Positions 35,277 to 43,970 of a stretch of DNA of 64,000 nucleotides are shown piece by piece. Each line of letters starts with the position of its first letter. The first letter of the stretch is position 1. Origin of the DNA: Burkholderia pseudomultivorans (GTDB lineage: Bacteria > Pseudomonadota > Gammaproteobacteria > Burkholderiales > Burkholderiaceae); assembly GCF_902499075.1 (NCBI RefSeq), contig NZ_CABVPP010000008.1, forward strand, positions 117,031-181,030, written 5' to 3'. The translations under genes were made by a program, and so were the position numbers. Below the pieces are notes generated by a model. It did not search any database. It was not told the origin of the DNA and saw nothing but the letters and a program-made list of their open reading frames with translations.

Positions 35277-35999
35277 CTAGATACTTCGCTGGTTCACGCG
35301 CTTCGACAGTTCCTCGGCGCTTTCCTTTCGCTCGCTGTACCGGTCGACCAGATACGGGCCGATATCTCGGGTCAGCAGAGTGAACTTGACCAGCTCTTCC
35401 ATGACATCGACAACACGATCGTAGTAGGGCGATGGTTTCATCCGACCCGCTTCGTCGAATTCCGCGAACGCCTTGGCCACCGACGACTGGTTCGGGATGG
35501 TCAGCATGCGCATCCAGCGTCCGAGCACGCGCATCTGGTTCACGGCGTTGAACGACTGCGAACCGCCGCTGACTTGCATCACCGCAAGCGTCTTGCCCTG
35601 CGTCGGCCGGACTGCGCCGACCGACAACGGAATCCAGTCGATCTGCGATTTCATGATCCCCGTCATCGCGCCGTGTCGTTCCGGCGAGCACCACACCATG
35701 CCTTCCGACCATATCACCAGCTCGCGCAGCTCGACCACCTTCGGATGGCTTTCCGGCGCATCATCGGGCAGCGGCAAGCCGCTCGGATTGAACACACGGA
35801 CTTCGGCCCCCATCGCCGTGAGCAAATGCTCGGCTTCCTCGACCAGCAGACGGCTGAACGAACGCTCGCGCAGCGAGCCGTACAGAAGCAGGAGTCGAGG
35901 CGGATGCGTCGACGGTGTCGCCGGCCGCAATTGAGCGGCGTCCGGCACGCGGAACAGCGTGGCGTCGAGCTGCGGCATGTCGTTCAATTGCTCAGACAC
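35277..35999 (-). CDS. arsH: ArsH, NADPH-dependent FMN reductase/organoarsenical oxidase
   Basis: 240 residues from a GTG at 35999 (frame [10 protein letters not shown]), which has GGAGG six bases upstream and overlaps the arsC stop region by eight bases. Flavodoxin-like fold: [18 protein letters not shown] phosphate loop, [20 protein letters not shown] and [18 protein letters not shown]. ArsH oxidises trivalent methyl- and aryl-arsenicals to less toxic pentavalent forms. A decayed second copy exists at 43948-44672 on the plus strand. Confidence 0.93.
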   Translation of the reverse strand: MSEQLNDMPQLDATLFRVPDAAQLRPATPSTHPPRLLLLYGSLRERSFSRLLVEEAEHLLTAMGAEVRVFNPSGLPLPDDAPESHPKVVELRELVIWSEGMVWCSPERHGAMTGIMKSQIDWIPLSVGAVRPTQGKTLAVMQVSGGSQSFNAVNQMRVLGRWMRMLTIPNQSSVAKAFAEFDEAGRMKPSPYYDRVVDVMEELVKFTLLTRDIGPYLVDRYSERKESAEELSKRVNQRSI

Positions 36000-36414
36000 G
36001 CTTGCCCTCCGCATCGATCACGACTTCGCCATCTTCCTTGGTGAAAGGCCCCGTCTGCGGGTTCGGCAGGATATCCAGCACGGCTTCGGACGGCCGGCAT
36101 AGCTTCGTGCCGATCGGCGTAACCACGATCGGCCGGTTCATCAGGATCGGATGCTGCCCGATGAAGTCGAGCAGTTGCTCATCGGTCCACTTCGGATCGC
36201 CCAGACCGAGTTCCGCATAAGGCGTGCCTTTCTCCCGCAGTAACTCGCGTACGGTCAGGCCGGCATCGGCCAGCAGCTTGACCAGCGTTTCCCGCGACGG
36301 GGGCGTCCTGAGATACTCGATGACGACAGGCTCCTCGCCGCTGTTGCGGATCAGGGCCAGCGCGTTGCGCGACGTGCCGCAATCCGGGTTGTGATAGATC
36401 GTGATGTTGCTCAT
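35992..36414 (-). CDS. arsC: Arsenate reductase, glutaredoxin-coupled type
   Basis: 140 residues from the ATG at 36414, which overlaps the MFS gene stop (ATGA). Catalytic Cys 12 in [12 protein letters not shown] and the Arg residues of the substrate site ([25 protein letters not shown]) are all present. The family reduces arsenate with glutathione and glutaredoxin (R773 ArsC type). Two thioredoxin-type arsenate reductases lie in the same operon, so this operon carries both chemistries. The 3' end also has a decayed copy near 43.9 kb. Confidence 0.93.
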   Translation of the reverse strand: MSNITIYHNPDCGTSRNALALIRNSGEEPVVIEYLRTPPSRETLVKLLADAGLTVRELLREKGTPYAELGLGDPKWTDEQLLDFIGQHPILMNRPIVVTPIGTKLCRPSEAVLDILPNPQTGPFTKEDGEVVIDAEGKRV

Positions 36415-37643
36415 GTCGAGATTCCTTGCTTCGATAGAGGGACAGCGTGATGGCGCAAATGCAAGATCGCGTAGCGGAACAGGATCGCACCTGTCGCGCC
36501 GATGCCGGCCAGGGCCAATAGCGTGCCGGGATAGCCGTTCCCGGCGACATACAGGAGTGATGCAACGAACGGACCGGCGGCGATGGCAATCTGCACGGGC
36601 GTCGCCATCGCCCCGCTGATCGCGCCATAGGCGGTTCGCCCGTACAGTTCCGCAGGCAATGCACCGCGGACAATCGTCATGACGCCGTTGCCGATGCCAT
36701 ACAGCGCCGCGAAAACAACGTACACGGGCAGCCACGTCCCGGACGCAAAGAGCAGGACCAGCGAAAGCGGCAGCAACGCCATCGCGGCCATGCCGACCTG
36801 GCGCGTGCTCGCGCGTTTGCCGATCGTCGTTTCCAGCACGCGGCCGAGAACCTGCATCGGCCCAACCAGCGCCCCCACCCATGCCGCGTTCGCGGCGGAA
36901 ATGCCATGCGCCTGCAAGACCGCGATCATGTGCAGCGACATCGCGGCGAACACCAGCGCATTGAGCGTGACCGCCGCGGTCACCAGATAGAAGGCCGGGT
37001 CGCGCAGGACAGCGCCAAGGTTAGCGGCCGGCTGTTCCGTTTGCGTTGGCGTCACGCCATGCGGTGCGTGTGAACGACTTGGCAGCGCGACATGCACGGG
37101 CACGCAGATCGCCAGATTCGCGCCGGCATAGAGCTGCCATGTGTCGCGCCATCCGACGTGCTGCAACAGCGTTTGCGTCAGCGGCCAGAACACCGTGCTG
37201 GCGAAACCGCCGAACAAGGTCAGGTGCGTGATCGCGCGGCGGTAGTCGTTACCGAATATCTGCGTGATGACGGTGAACGCAGGCTGGTAGAGAGTTGCGC
37301 TCATCGCAACGCCGATGCCGGCCCACACGAGATACAGCCCGACCACGTTATTCACCCGTGACAAGCAGACAAGCATCAGCGCCGCCAGCAACGATCCGCC
37401 CGCCATCAGGGCGCGCCCGCCGACGCGGTCGATGATGCTGCCGGCCGACGTGGACAACAGCCCCGAGATCAGCAGCGCCACCGAATAGGCGCCGACGACG
37501 ACTGGCTTCGACAGACCCAGCTCGTCCTGCATCGGTTGCATCAGGACGCCGTACGCGTAAAACATGGAACCCCAGCCGACGATCTGCGTCAGCCCGAGCG
37601 ACGGCGTCAGCCATGCGTGCGGGCGGGGTGCATGCGTGGACAT
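36411..37643 (-). CDS. MFS transporter of the ars operon
   Basis: 410 residues, 12 helices, major facilitator fold with a loop-2 motif GSIIDRVGGRALMAGG between helices 2 and 3. Start MSTHAPRPHAWLTPSLGLTQ. The gene is one base before acr3's stop on one side and overlaps arsC on the other. MFS proteins at ars loci (ArsJ, ArsK, ArsP-like in function) export organic or inorganic arsenicals. No GAPDH gene is present, so ArsJ is unlikely. Substrate not known; co-location with ArsI, ArsH and ArsN2 suggests an organoarsenical. Confidence 0.82.
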   Translation of the reverse strand: MSTHAPRPHAWLTPSLGLTQIVGWGSMFYAYGVLMQPMQDELGLSKPVVVGAYSVALLISGLLSTSAGSIIDRVGGRALMAGGSLLAALMLVCLSRVNNVVGLYLVWAGIGVAMSATLYQPAFTVITQIFGNDYRRAITHLTLFGGFASTVFWPLTQTLLQHVGWRDTWQLYAGANLAICVPVHVALPSRSHAPHGVTPTQTEQPAANLGAVLRDPAFYLVTAAVTLNALVFAAMSLHMIAVLQAHGISAANAAWVGALVGPMQVLGRVLETTIGKRASTRQVGMAAMALLPLSLVLLFASGTWLPVYVVFAALYGIGNGVMTIVRGALPAELYGRTAYGAISGAMATPVQIAIAAGPFVASLLYVAGNGYPGTLLALAGIGATGAILFRYAILHLRHHAVPLSKQGIST

Positions 37644-37644
37644 G

Positions 37645-38718
37645 TCAGGTCCGGCACTCGTACCAGCCCTTCGACTGGTTGACGATGCGCACCACCAACA
37701 GCATGACCGGCACCTCGATCAGCACGCCGACGACGGTAGCCAGTGCCGCGCCGGAATGGAAACCGAACAGGCTGATCGCGGCCGCGACGGCAAGCTCGAA
37801 GAAGTTGGATGCGCCGATCAGCGCCGACGGGCACGCGATGTTGTGCTTCTCGCCTACGGCGCGGTTGAGCCAGTACGCGAGCGCCGAGTTGAAGAACACT
37901 TGAATCAGGATCGGCACCGCGAGCAGCGCGATCACCAGAGGCTGCTTCAGGATCGCTTCGCCCTGGAACGCGAACAGCAGCACAAGCGTGGCCAGCAGCG
38001 CCGCGATCGACCAAGGGCCGATCCTCGCCATCGCGGCATCGAATGCAGCCTGACCATTCGCGAGCAGCCGCTTACGCAGGATCTGCGCAATGATCACCGG
38101 GATAACGATGTAGAGCACGACGGACGTAAGCAACGTCGCCCACGGCACCGTGATTGCGGACATGCCGAGCAGCAGGCCGACCAGTGGCGCGAAGGCGATC
38201 ACCATGATGCTGTCGTTCAGCGCGACCTGCGACAACGTGAACAGCGGATCGCCGCCCGTCAGTCGACTCCACACGAACACCATCGCCGTACACGGTGCTG
38301 CGGCCAACAGGATCAGGCCGGCGATGTAGCTGTCGAGCTGGTCCGTCGGCAGCATCGGCGCGAACAGATGGCGGATGAACAACCAACCGAGAAACGCCAT
38401 CGAAAATGGCTTGACGAGCCAGTTGACGACGAGCGTGACGCCGATGCCTTTGACGTGCTGACGCACTTCATGCAGCGCGCCAAAGTCGACCTTGACCAGC
38501 ATCGGGATGATCATCACCCAAATCAGCAGCCCGACCGGGAGATTGATCTGGGCATATTCCATCCGCCCGATCTGCTGGAACAGGCCGGGCAGCACCTGGC
38601 CGAGCGTGATGCCGGCGACGATGCACAGCGCCACCCAGACGGTGAGGTAGCGTTCGAAGAAATTGATGGAAGGCTTTGCGACGGCCTTGCCCGGCGGGGC
38701 GACATTGGACGTGTTCAT
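37645..38718 (-). CDS. acr3: ACR3-family arsenite efflux transporter
   Basis: 357 residues with ten predicted helices. ACR3 signature APCTAMVFVWSRLTGGDP includes the essential membrane Cys (residue 143); further family motifs are PVGLLIWVMIIPMLVKVDF and ALIGASNFFELAVAAAIS. ACR3 proteins export As(OH)3 using the proton gradient. It follows the thioredoxin-type arsC by 63 bases and precedes the MFS gene by one base. This is the main arsenite pump of the operon; no arsA ATPase is seen. Confidence 0.95.
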   Translation of the reverse strand: MNTSNVAPPGKAVAKPSINFFERYLTVWVALCIVAGITLGQVLPGLFQQIGRMEYAQINLPVGLLIWVMIIPMLVKVDFGALHEVRQHVKGIGVTLVVNWLVKPFSMAFLGWLFIRHLFAPMLPTDQLDSYIAGLILLAAAPCTAMVFVWSRLTGGDPLFTLSQVALNDSIMVIAFAPLVGLLLGMSAITVPWATLLTSVVLYIVIPVIIAQILRKRLLANGQAAFDAAMARIGPWSIAALLATLVLLFAFQGEAILKQPLVIALLAVPILIQVFFNSALAYWLNRAVGEKHNIACPSALIGASNFFELAVAAAISLFGFHSGAALATVVGVLIEVPVMLLVVRIVNQSKGWYECRT

Positions 38719-38781
38719 GGATAGGGTTCAGTCTTGAAGTCGTCGGCGGCCGCGCGGTTCAGCGGACCGCCATGCGAATGG

Positions 38782-39276
38782 TCAGTTTTGCGAGATCTCG
38801 GTCAACGCCGTCTGGAGTTCGGCATTGCTCATGCGATCAAGCGGCAGCGCCAACAACTGCAGCATGCGATAGCCGATCGCCTGGCGCGTGAGTTCGAAGG
38901 CGAGTCGCTTGCCTTCGTCGCCGCCCAACGCGTTCGACGGATCGGCGTAGCCCCAATGCACTTTGACGGGGCTGCCGGGCCAGTACGGGCACGTCTCGGC
39001 GGCCGCGCTGTCGCACACCGTAATGACGACGCGCATCTCCGGCGCACCATCGCCGACGAACTCGTCCCAGCTCTTGCTGCGGTAGCCGCTCACGTCGACG
39101 CCAGCGGTCGTCAGCGCTTCCAGCGCGAACGGATTGAGGCGACCGCTCGGCGCACTGCCGGCGCTGTATGCGCGGACGTCCTTGCCGAGCTTCGCGGCCC
39201 AATGATTGAGCATCCCTTCGGACAGCACGCTGCGCGCCGAGTTGTGGGTGCAGAGGATCAGTACGTTCGTGGTCAT
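38782..39276 (-). CDS. arsC: Thioredoxin-type arsenate reductase, copy A
   Basis: 164 residues from the ATG at 39276; a TTG 15 bases upstream is possible but less likely. Low-molecular-weight phosphatase fold: P-loop ILCTHNSARSVLSEG (CX5R, Cys 9 to Arg 15), SKSWDEF and the resolving-Cys region VCDSAAAETCPYWPG. The enzyme reduces arsenate through an intramolecular disulfide relay. It is 17 bases after a paralogue of the same length, evidently a tandem duplication that has diverged. Confidence 0.92.
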   Translation of the reverse strand: MTTNVLILCTHNSARSVLSEGMLNHWAAKLGKDVRAYSAGSAPSGRLNPFALEALTTAGVDVSGYRSKSWDEFVGDGAPEMRVVITVCDSAAAETCPYWPGSPVKVHWGYADPSNALGGDEGKRLAFELTRQAIGYRMLQLLALPLDRMSNAELQTALTEISQN

Positions 39277-39293
39277 GGGTTGACGATCCAAAG

Positions 39294-39788
39294 TTACTTT
39301 TGCCCGATCTCGGTCAGGGACTTTTGCAGTGCGACGTTGTCGAGTTTGGCGAGCGGCAATGACAGCAGCAGGTCGATACGACGCTTCAACGTCAGCGCGG
39401 CGTCGTGCATGGCCTGCTGTTTCTGTTCGTCGGAGCCCTCGACGTCGGCCGGGTCAGGCACACCCCAATGTGCGGTGATCGGTTGACCGGGCCAGATCGG
39501 GCACACCTCGCCGGTGGCCTTGTCGCACACGGTGAAGACGAAATCGAGCGCCGGTGCGCCGGGTGCCGCGAATTCGTCCCAGCTCTTGCTCCGGTAGCCT
39601 TCGGTCGGCAATTGCCAACGCGCCAGCTCGCGCAGCGCGAACGGATTCACCTCGCCTTTCGGATGACTGCCCGCCGAGTACGCCACGAAGCGGCCCTCGC
39701 CAAGGCGGTTCATCAGTCCCTCGGACAGGATCGATCGGGCGGAATTGCCGGTACAGATGAACAGCACGTTGTAGGGCTTGTCGCTCAT
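39294..39788 (-). CDS. arsC: Thioredoxin-type arsenate reductase, copy B
   Basis: 164 residues. P-loop VLFICTGNSARSILSEG with Cys 12, SKSWDEF, and VCDKATGEVCPIWPG. Same fold and length as the neighbouring copy A but clearly different in sequence (TGNSARS against THNSARS in the P-loop). It lies 9 bases after arsI. Having both suggests duplication followed by divergence in partner or expression rather than redundancy; that is inference. Confidence 0.92.
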   Translation of the reverse strand: MSDKPYNVLFICTGNSARSILSEGLMNRLGEGRFVAYSAGSHPKGEVNPFALRELARWQLPTEGYRSKSWDEFAAPGAPALDFVFTVCDKATGEVCPIWPGQPITAHWGVPDPADVEGSDEQKQQAMHDAALTLKRRIDLLLSLPLAKLDNVALQKSLTEIGQK

Positions 39789-39797
39789 GGTTGGACC

Positions 39798-40277
39798 TCA
39801 GCAGCAGGACGATTTCACCGGCACGCCGATCGGCTTGCCGCGTGCAGGGGAACAGCAAGCAGAAGCGTCGGCATTCGATTCAGCCGCCGACGCGTTACGG
39901 GATTCGCCGAAGGTGGGGACGTCGCCGAGCGTCTGGTACGTTTCCCATGCGATGCCTTGCGGGTCGACCGTCCAGTACTTGTCGGAGCGGGCGTAGCAGC
40001 ACGCCGTACCGATTTGCTCGTCGACCGGCAGCGCGGCGCCGTTCAAGCGCGTATGCATCTCCGCCAGCTCGGCATCGTTTTCGACCTGCACGCCAAGATG
40101 ATCTAGACCGGGCGCCGCGCCGCGCTGCGAGATCGCGAAGTCGACGCGAGGATCGTCGAGCATCCATTTCGCGTAGTCGCTCTTGACGACGGTCGGCTCA
40201 GCGGCGAACAGCGCCGAATAGAAACGGATGCTGTCAACGAGATCCGGCACGCTGATGTGCACATGGAAGCGCTTCAT
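39798..40277 (-). CDS. arsI: ArsI, C-As lyase (VOC/cadmium-induced CadI family)
   Basis: 159 residues from ATG 40277. VOC fold, start MKRFHVHISVPDL. Metal ligands expected at His 5 or 7, His 60 (PGLDHLGV) and Glu 112 (IAWETY). The vicinal Cys pair GTACCYARSDKYW (93-94) binds the trivalent arsenical. A second Cys pair sits at the very end (KSSCC), with another at DASACCSP. ArsI cleaves the carbon-arsenic bond of methyl- and aryl-arsenites. It overlaps arsR by four bases (ATGA). The frame is open further upstream, but that is arsR antisense-offset sequence. Confidence 0.9.
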   Translation of the reverse strand: MKRFHVHISVPDLVDSIRFYSALFAAEPTVVKSDYAKWMLDDPRVDFAISQRGAAPGLDHLGVQVENDAELAEMHTRLNGAALPVDEQIGTACCYARSDKYWTVDPQGIAWETYQTLGDVPTFGESRNASAAESNADASACCSPARGKPIGVPVKSSCC

Positions 40278-40609
40278 GAGTGTTGCTCCTTGACCGGGGA
40301 ACACGCGCCCGCAGGCGAGCAGGGATTGCCGCCGCAGCAGTTCTCCGTGAGGTAAGCCAACAGGCCGTTCATCGTGGCGAAGTTCGCGCAGTAGAAGACG
40401 AAGCGGCCTTCCTGGCGGCTGGTGACGAGTTGTGCATGCGCCAGTTCCTTCAGATGAAAGGAAAGCGACGACGGCGGCACGTCCAGCAGCGTGGCGATCT
40501 GCCCGGCCGGCATGCCCTCCGGCCCCGCTTGCACGAGTGCACGAAAGACGGCGAGCCGGGATTCGTGGGCGAGTGCCGCGAGGGCGGCAATGGTTTGGTT
40601 TGTTTCCAT
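40274..40609 (-). CDS. arsR: ArsR, arsenite-responsive repressor
   Basis: 111 residues, winged-helix ArsR/SmtB fold (LAHESRLAVFRALVQAGPEG; DVPPSSLSFHLKELAHAQLV). The As(III) site is not the classic CVC of helix 3 but a C-terminal group: Cys 91, 92 and 97 in ENCCGGNPC, as known for the Acidithiobacillus-type ArsR. First gene of the ars operon; an inverted repeat lies 14-55 bases upstream. Arsenite binding should release the operator. Confidence 0.94.
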   Translation of the reverse strand: METNQTIAALAALAHESRLAVFRALVQAGPEGMPAGQIATLLDVPPSSLSFHLKELAHAQLVTSRQEGRFVFYCANFATMNGLLAYLTENCCGGNPCSPAGACSPVKEQHS

Positions 40610-40622
40610 GTTTCAATAGTAG

Positions 40623-40664
40623 TCGAAATATCGAAAGCAGGAAAGAAATCGGTCGATATTTCGG
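40623..40664 (-). promoter_or_regulatory. ars operator: paired inverted repeats
   Basis: TCGAAATATCGA (40623-40634) and TCGATATTTCGG (40653-40664) are reverse complements apart from the last base and are themselves near-palindromic, 30 bases centre to centre. They lie just upstream of arsR and probably bind ArsR dimers. Confidence 0.6.
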
Positions 40665-40907
40665 CCCTGCATTGGAATGCCTGGATTTGATAGTGTCGAA
40701 CCGCGGCCCCTTGTCGGGCGCAAACTCGAGCGATGCGGGCACCTACGGCAAAAATTAGAGCGCTCCGATGTTGGCGAGCGGCAAACTGTTCGTAGTGGAA
40801 GTGCATACCAAAACAACGACTTACCATCGTGTAACAGTTAGTAGAGGGTCCGCCGGGATTCGTGAATATGCGAACCTTCGCATAAGTGCTTATCCCGGCC
40901 GACCTTC

Positions 40908-40994
40908 AACCTGTCAGCGAGGGATTAGACGAGACGCGGGGGGCGCCATAACCCGTTCGGGTCACGGACCGGAAGAGACTGGACGTAATGGAAG
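40908..40994. repeat. 87-bp direct repeat, copy 2 (orphan CzcI-like gene end)
   Basis: Copy of 24599-24685 with one difference. Here the rest of the CzcI-like gene is missing, so it is a scar of duplication or recombination. Confidence 0.9.
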
Positions 40995-41208
40995 TTGGCG
41001 AATTTCACGTCCTGACCCGCGCGACGTCGGCCCCTATCTGATTGATTGGTATCCTGATCTCAGCTCGGAGCATCTGCTTCGGGCAGCGCAGCCGGCGCTA
41101 TTTGCCGGCGATTGGAACGGACTGATAGACTCTCTTGCTGATGGAGCACCCTGGTGGCCGGTGAACCTTCCGGGCCGGCTGGCCATTTGTATGAAAATGG
41201 AGCCGTTC

Positions 41209-43794
41209 ATGAGCGACATCCAGAAGCTGCGGCTGGATCTGCCGTTGGTTCTGCCGGACATATATGGCGCCGAAGACCGCTGCGTGAGCCGCCTGCAAGA
41301 CAAGCTGGCGGACAGGCCTGGCATTGAAGGGGCTCATATCACTGGCGCGGCTGAAGGAGAGCCGCAGTTGTGTGTGCACTACGACCCCGCCGTGATCTCA
41401 CTAAGCAGGCTGCGTGAGCTGATTCGGTCTGAAGGGCTCGCTGTGGCGGGCCGCTTCGCGCACATTGTGGGACGAGTGAATGCGCCGATGCATGTGCGTG
41501 CCACCAGGCGTGTTGCTGAGCAGCTGCGCTCACTCGGTGGGATCATTGAGGCCGACGTATCGCCAAGCGGCGTTGTCCGCATCGAATACGACCGTTCCCT
41601 CACTGACGAGTCCGATCTCACGCAGCGCCTGACCTTACTCGATATCTCTGTGAATTGGGCAACGCCGGCTGTTCAGCCGACCACGGCGGTCCGCTCTTGC
41701 AAGGCATCCGCAGATTCCGGCACGGCAGGGCATAAGGCGGCTGCCAATGACCACCGTGCGCTGCAGCGAGCCAACCACACTTGCGGGAAAGACGAGGGCG
41801 GCGAGCACAGCCATCGACACGGCGGGTTGTTCGGCGAAAAGACCGAGCTGATCTTTGCTTGCTTGTCCGGAGTCTTCCTGATGGCTGGATGGCTCGTGGG
41901 GCGACGCGGCACCGGTCTTGAATGGCTGTCCACCCACTGCTACGTGGTTTCGTACTTCTTCGGCGGCTACTACACCATCCAAGAAGCCATCGAGAACCTG
42001 CGTGCCAAGCGTTTCGAGATCGACACGCTCATGCTCGTAGCGGCTGCGGGTGCCGCGGCTCTGGGCTCCTGGGGAGAAGGCGCTTTGTTGCTGTTCCTCT
42101 TCAGCCTTGGGCATTCGCTCGAGCACTACGCCATGGGTAGGGCCCGGCGTGCCATCGAGGCCTTAACCAAGCTTGCACCTGACACGGCCACGGTGCGGCG
42201 CGATTCCGGGACGGAGGTTGTGCCACTGGAGAAGCTGGAAGTAGGCGACGTCGTCGTCGTGAAGCCCAACGAGCGGCTGCCTGCGGACGGTGTTGTGGTC
42301 GTTGGCACTTCCAGCGTCAATCAGGCACCGGTCACGGGCGAGAGTGTTCCAGTCGACAAGCGCCCCGTCGAGGATGGCCGAATCACAATCGGGCGCTTCG
42401 AGGGCGTAGCGGCTGAGAGCCGCGTCTTCGCCGGCACGATCAACGGCGCGGGCGCCATGGATATCATGGTCGCCCGAAAGGCCGATCAGTCGACGATGGC
42501 GCGCGTCATCAAGATGGTCACTGAGGCGGAGGCCCAGCGCTCGCCGACACAGCAGTTCACCGAGAAGTTCGAGCGCATCTTCGTGCCATCAGTGCTGGTG
42601 TTGGTCGGTCTGCTGCTGTGCGCTGGTGTTGTTATCGATGAGCCATTCTCCCACACCTTCTACAGGGCGATGGCCGTGTTGGTGGCTGCCAGCCCCTGCG
42701 CGCTCGCAATCTCAGTGCCCAGTGCAGTTCTCAGCGGCGTAGCGCGCGCCGCGCGGAGCGGTGTGCTGGTCAAGGGTGGTGGGCCTTTGGAGAACCTGGG
42801 CACGCTAACCTCAATTGCCTTTGACAAGACCGGCACGCTGACCGAGGGGAAGCCGAAGCTCACCGAGGTGGTCCCAGCTCAAGGCGTGCCTGAGCACGAA
42901 CTGCTGGCAGTGGCGCTGGCGGTGGAAGAACACAGCGACCACCCGCTCGCCGCGGCGATTGTCAACGGGGCGAAGGAACGGCTGCGAGACAAGACCGATC
43001 TGCCGCAGGCTGTGGATGTCAAAAGCATCACCGGGCGCGGTGTCCGGGCTCAGTTAGGGGGCGAGACTGTCCACATCGGCAAGCCGATTCTGTTCAGGGA
43101 GCTGTCTGATTCAACCGTCCCTGATGACATCGACGAGGCCAACAAGAAACTCATCGCCGACGGACATACGACGATGATCATCCGCAAGGGAGCGCGCTTC
43201 CTGGGCGTGATCGGCGTCATGGACACGCCGCGCCCCGTCGCTGGCCGAGTCATGGGCGAACTCAGGAAACTCGGCATCGAGCGGCTAATTATGATTTCCG
43301 GCGACAGCCAGAAGGTGGCCGAGGCCGTTGCGCAAACCGTTGGCCTGACCGAGGCCCAAGGAGACCTTATGCCCGAGCAGAAGGTCGAGGAGATCAAGAA
43401 ACTGCGCACCGAGCACGGCAAGGTGGCGATGGTGGGAGACGGCGTCAATGATGGACCCGCCATGGCTAACGCGACCGTGGGCATCGCGATGGGTGCCGCA
43501 GGCTCCGATGTTGCGTTGGAGACCGCCGACGTGGCACTGATGGCCGACGATCTGGCGCAATTGCCGTTCGCTGTGGGCCTGTCGAGAAGTACGAGCCGCG
43601 TCATCAAGCAGAACCTGTGGATGAGTCTTGGCGTCGTGGCGGTGCTGATTCCGGCAACCGTGCTAGGGCTGAACATCGGTACGGCGGTCATCTTCCATGA
43701 GGGGTCTACCTTGCTCGTGGTTGCCAACGCGCTGCGGTTGCTGGCCTACAAGCCTTTCGACAAGAGTGCCACGGCAGCTGAGCCTGCCACGTAA
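41209..43794 (+). CDS. P1B-4-type heavy-metal ATPase (CzcP/CoaT-like)
   Basis: 861 residues from the ATG at 41209 (GGAG upstream); the frame is open back to 40768 but runs through the 87-bp scar. Two divergent HMA-like N-terminal repeats without CxxC are followed by a His/Cys-rich linker (HTCGKDEGGEHSHRHGG). Then come TGES (376), SPC in the sixth helix (495-497), DKTGT (Asp 539) and HEGSTLLVVANALRLL in the last helix region (His 830). SPC plus HEG-type motifs define P1B-4 pumps, which export Zn, Cd or Co rather than Cu. No regulator gene adjoins it. Confidence 0.9.
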   Translation: MSDIQKLRLDLPLVLPDIYGAEDRCVSRLQDKLADRPGIEGAHITGAAEGEPQLCVHYDPAVISLSRLRELIRSEGLAVAGRFAHIVGRVNAPMHVRATRRVAEQLRSLGGIIEADVSPSGVVRIEYDRSLTDESDLTQRLTLLDISVNWATPAVQPTTAVRSCKASADSGTAGHKAAANDHRALQRANHTCGKDEGGEHSHRHGGLFGEKTELIFACLSGVFLMAGWLVGRRGTGLEWLSTHCYVVSYFFGGYYTIQEAIENLRAKRFEIDTLMLVAAAGAAALGSWGEGALLLFLFSLGHSLEHYAMGRARRAIEALTKLAPDTATVRRDSGTEVVPLEKLEVGDVVVVKPNERLPADGVVVVGTSSVNQAPVTGESVPVDKRPVEDGRITIGRFEGVAAESRVFAGTINGAGAMDIMVARKADQSTMARVIKMVTEAEAQRSPTQQFTEKFERIFVPSVLVLVGLLLCAGVVIDEPFSHTFYRAMAVLVAASPCALAISVPSAVLSGVARAARSGVLVKGGGPLENLGTLTSIAFDKTGTLTEGKPKLTEVVPAQGVPEHELLAVALAVEEHSDHPLAAAIVNGAKERLRDKTDLPQAVDVKSITGRGVRAQLGGETVHIGKPILFRELSDSTVPDDIDEANKKLIADGHTTMIIRKGARFLGVIGVMDTPRPVAGRVMGELRKLGIERLIMISGDSQKVAEAVAQTVGLTEAQGDLMPEQKVEEIKKLRTEHGKVAMVGDGVNDGPAMANATVGIAMGAAGSDVALETADVALMADDLAQLPFAVGLSRSTSRVIKQNLWMSLGVVAVLIPATVLGLNIGTAVIFHEGSTLLVVANALRLLAYKPFDKSATAAEPAT

Positions 43795-43874
43795 CGTTAA
43801 AACAATGGGAGGGGGGACCGCCATGCCTTCCGAAGACAGTGAGCCAGGGTAGTTAATGCAGACCGCGGACGGTA

Positions 43875-43970
43875 CCGGTGACCTGACCGACGATTGCCTA
43901 CCCGCAGAGAGGTCCGTGCACCAAGGAAGGCGGCGGAGTCGTAACCGATGCGGAGGGCAAGCGCGTCTGA
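43875..43970 (+). pseudogene. Decayed 3' end of a glutaredoxin-type arsC
   Basis: From about 43902 the frame reads PQRGPCTKEGGGVV, then TDAEGKRV and a stop at 43968-43970. This mirrors the end of the intact arsC here ([14 protein letters not shown] ... DAEGKRV). The 5' part is gone. It overlaps the arsH remnant exactly as the intact pair does, but lies on the opposite strand. Confidence 0.8.

Larger units (their letters stand above)
40610..41208. other. Gene-poor junction between ars operon and metal ATPase
   Basis: No complete gene is seen over these 599 bases. They hold the ars operator and promoter (40623-40664), the 87-bp repeat (40908-40994), and a stretch open in frame with the ATPase (about 41000-41190, reading PYLIDWYPDLSSEHLL, FAGDWNGLIDSL). 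That stretch may be the tail of a lost protein or an N-terminal extension. I see no MerR-type dyad before the ATPase. Confidence 0.6.

Noticed and set aside
36415-36882. N-terminal extension of ArsC
   Set aside because: It runs through the MFS gene; the family start [13 protein letters not shown] is at 36414.
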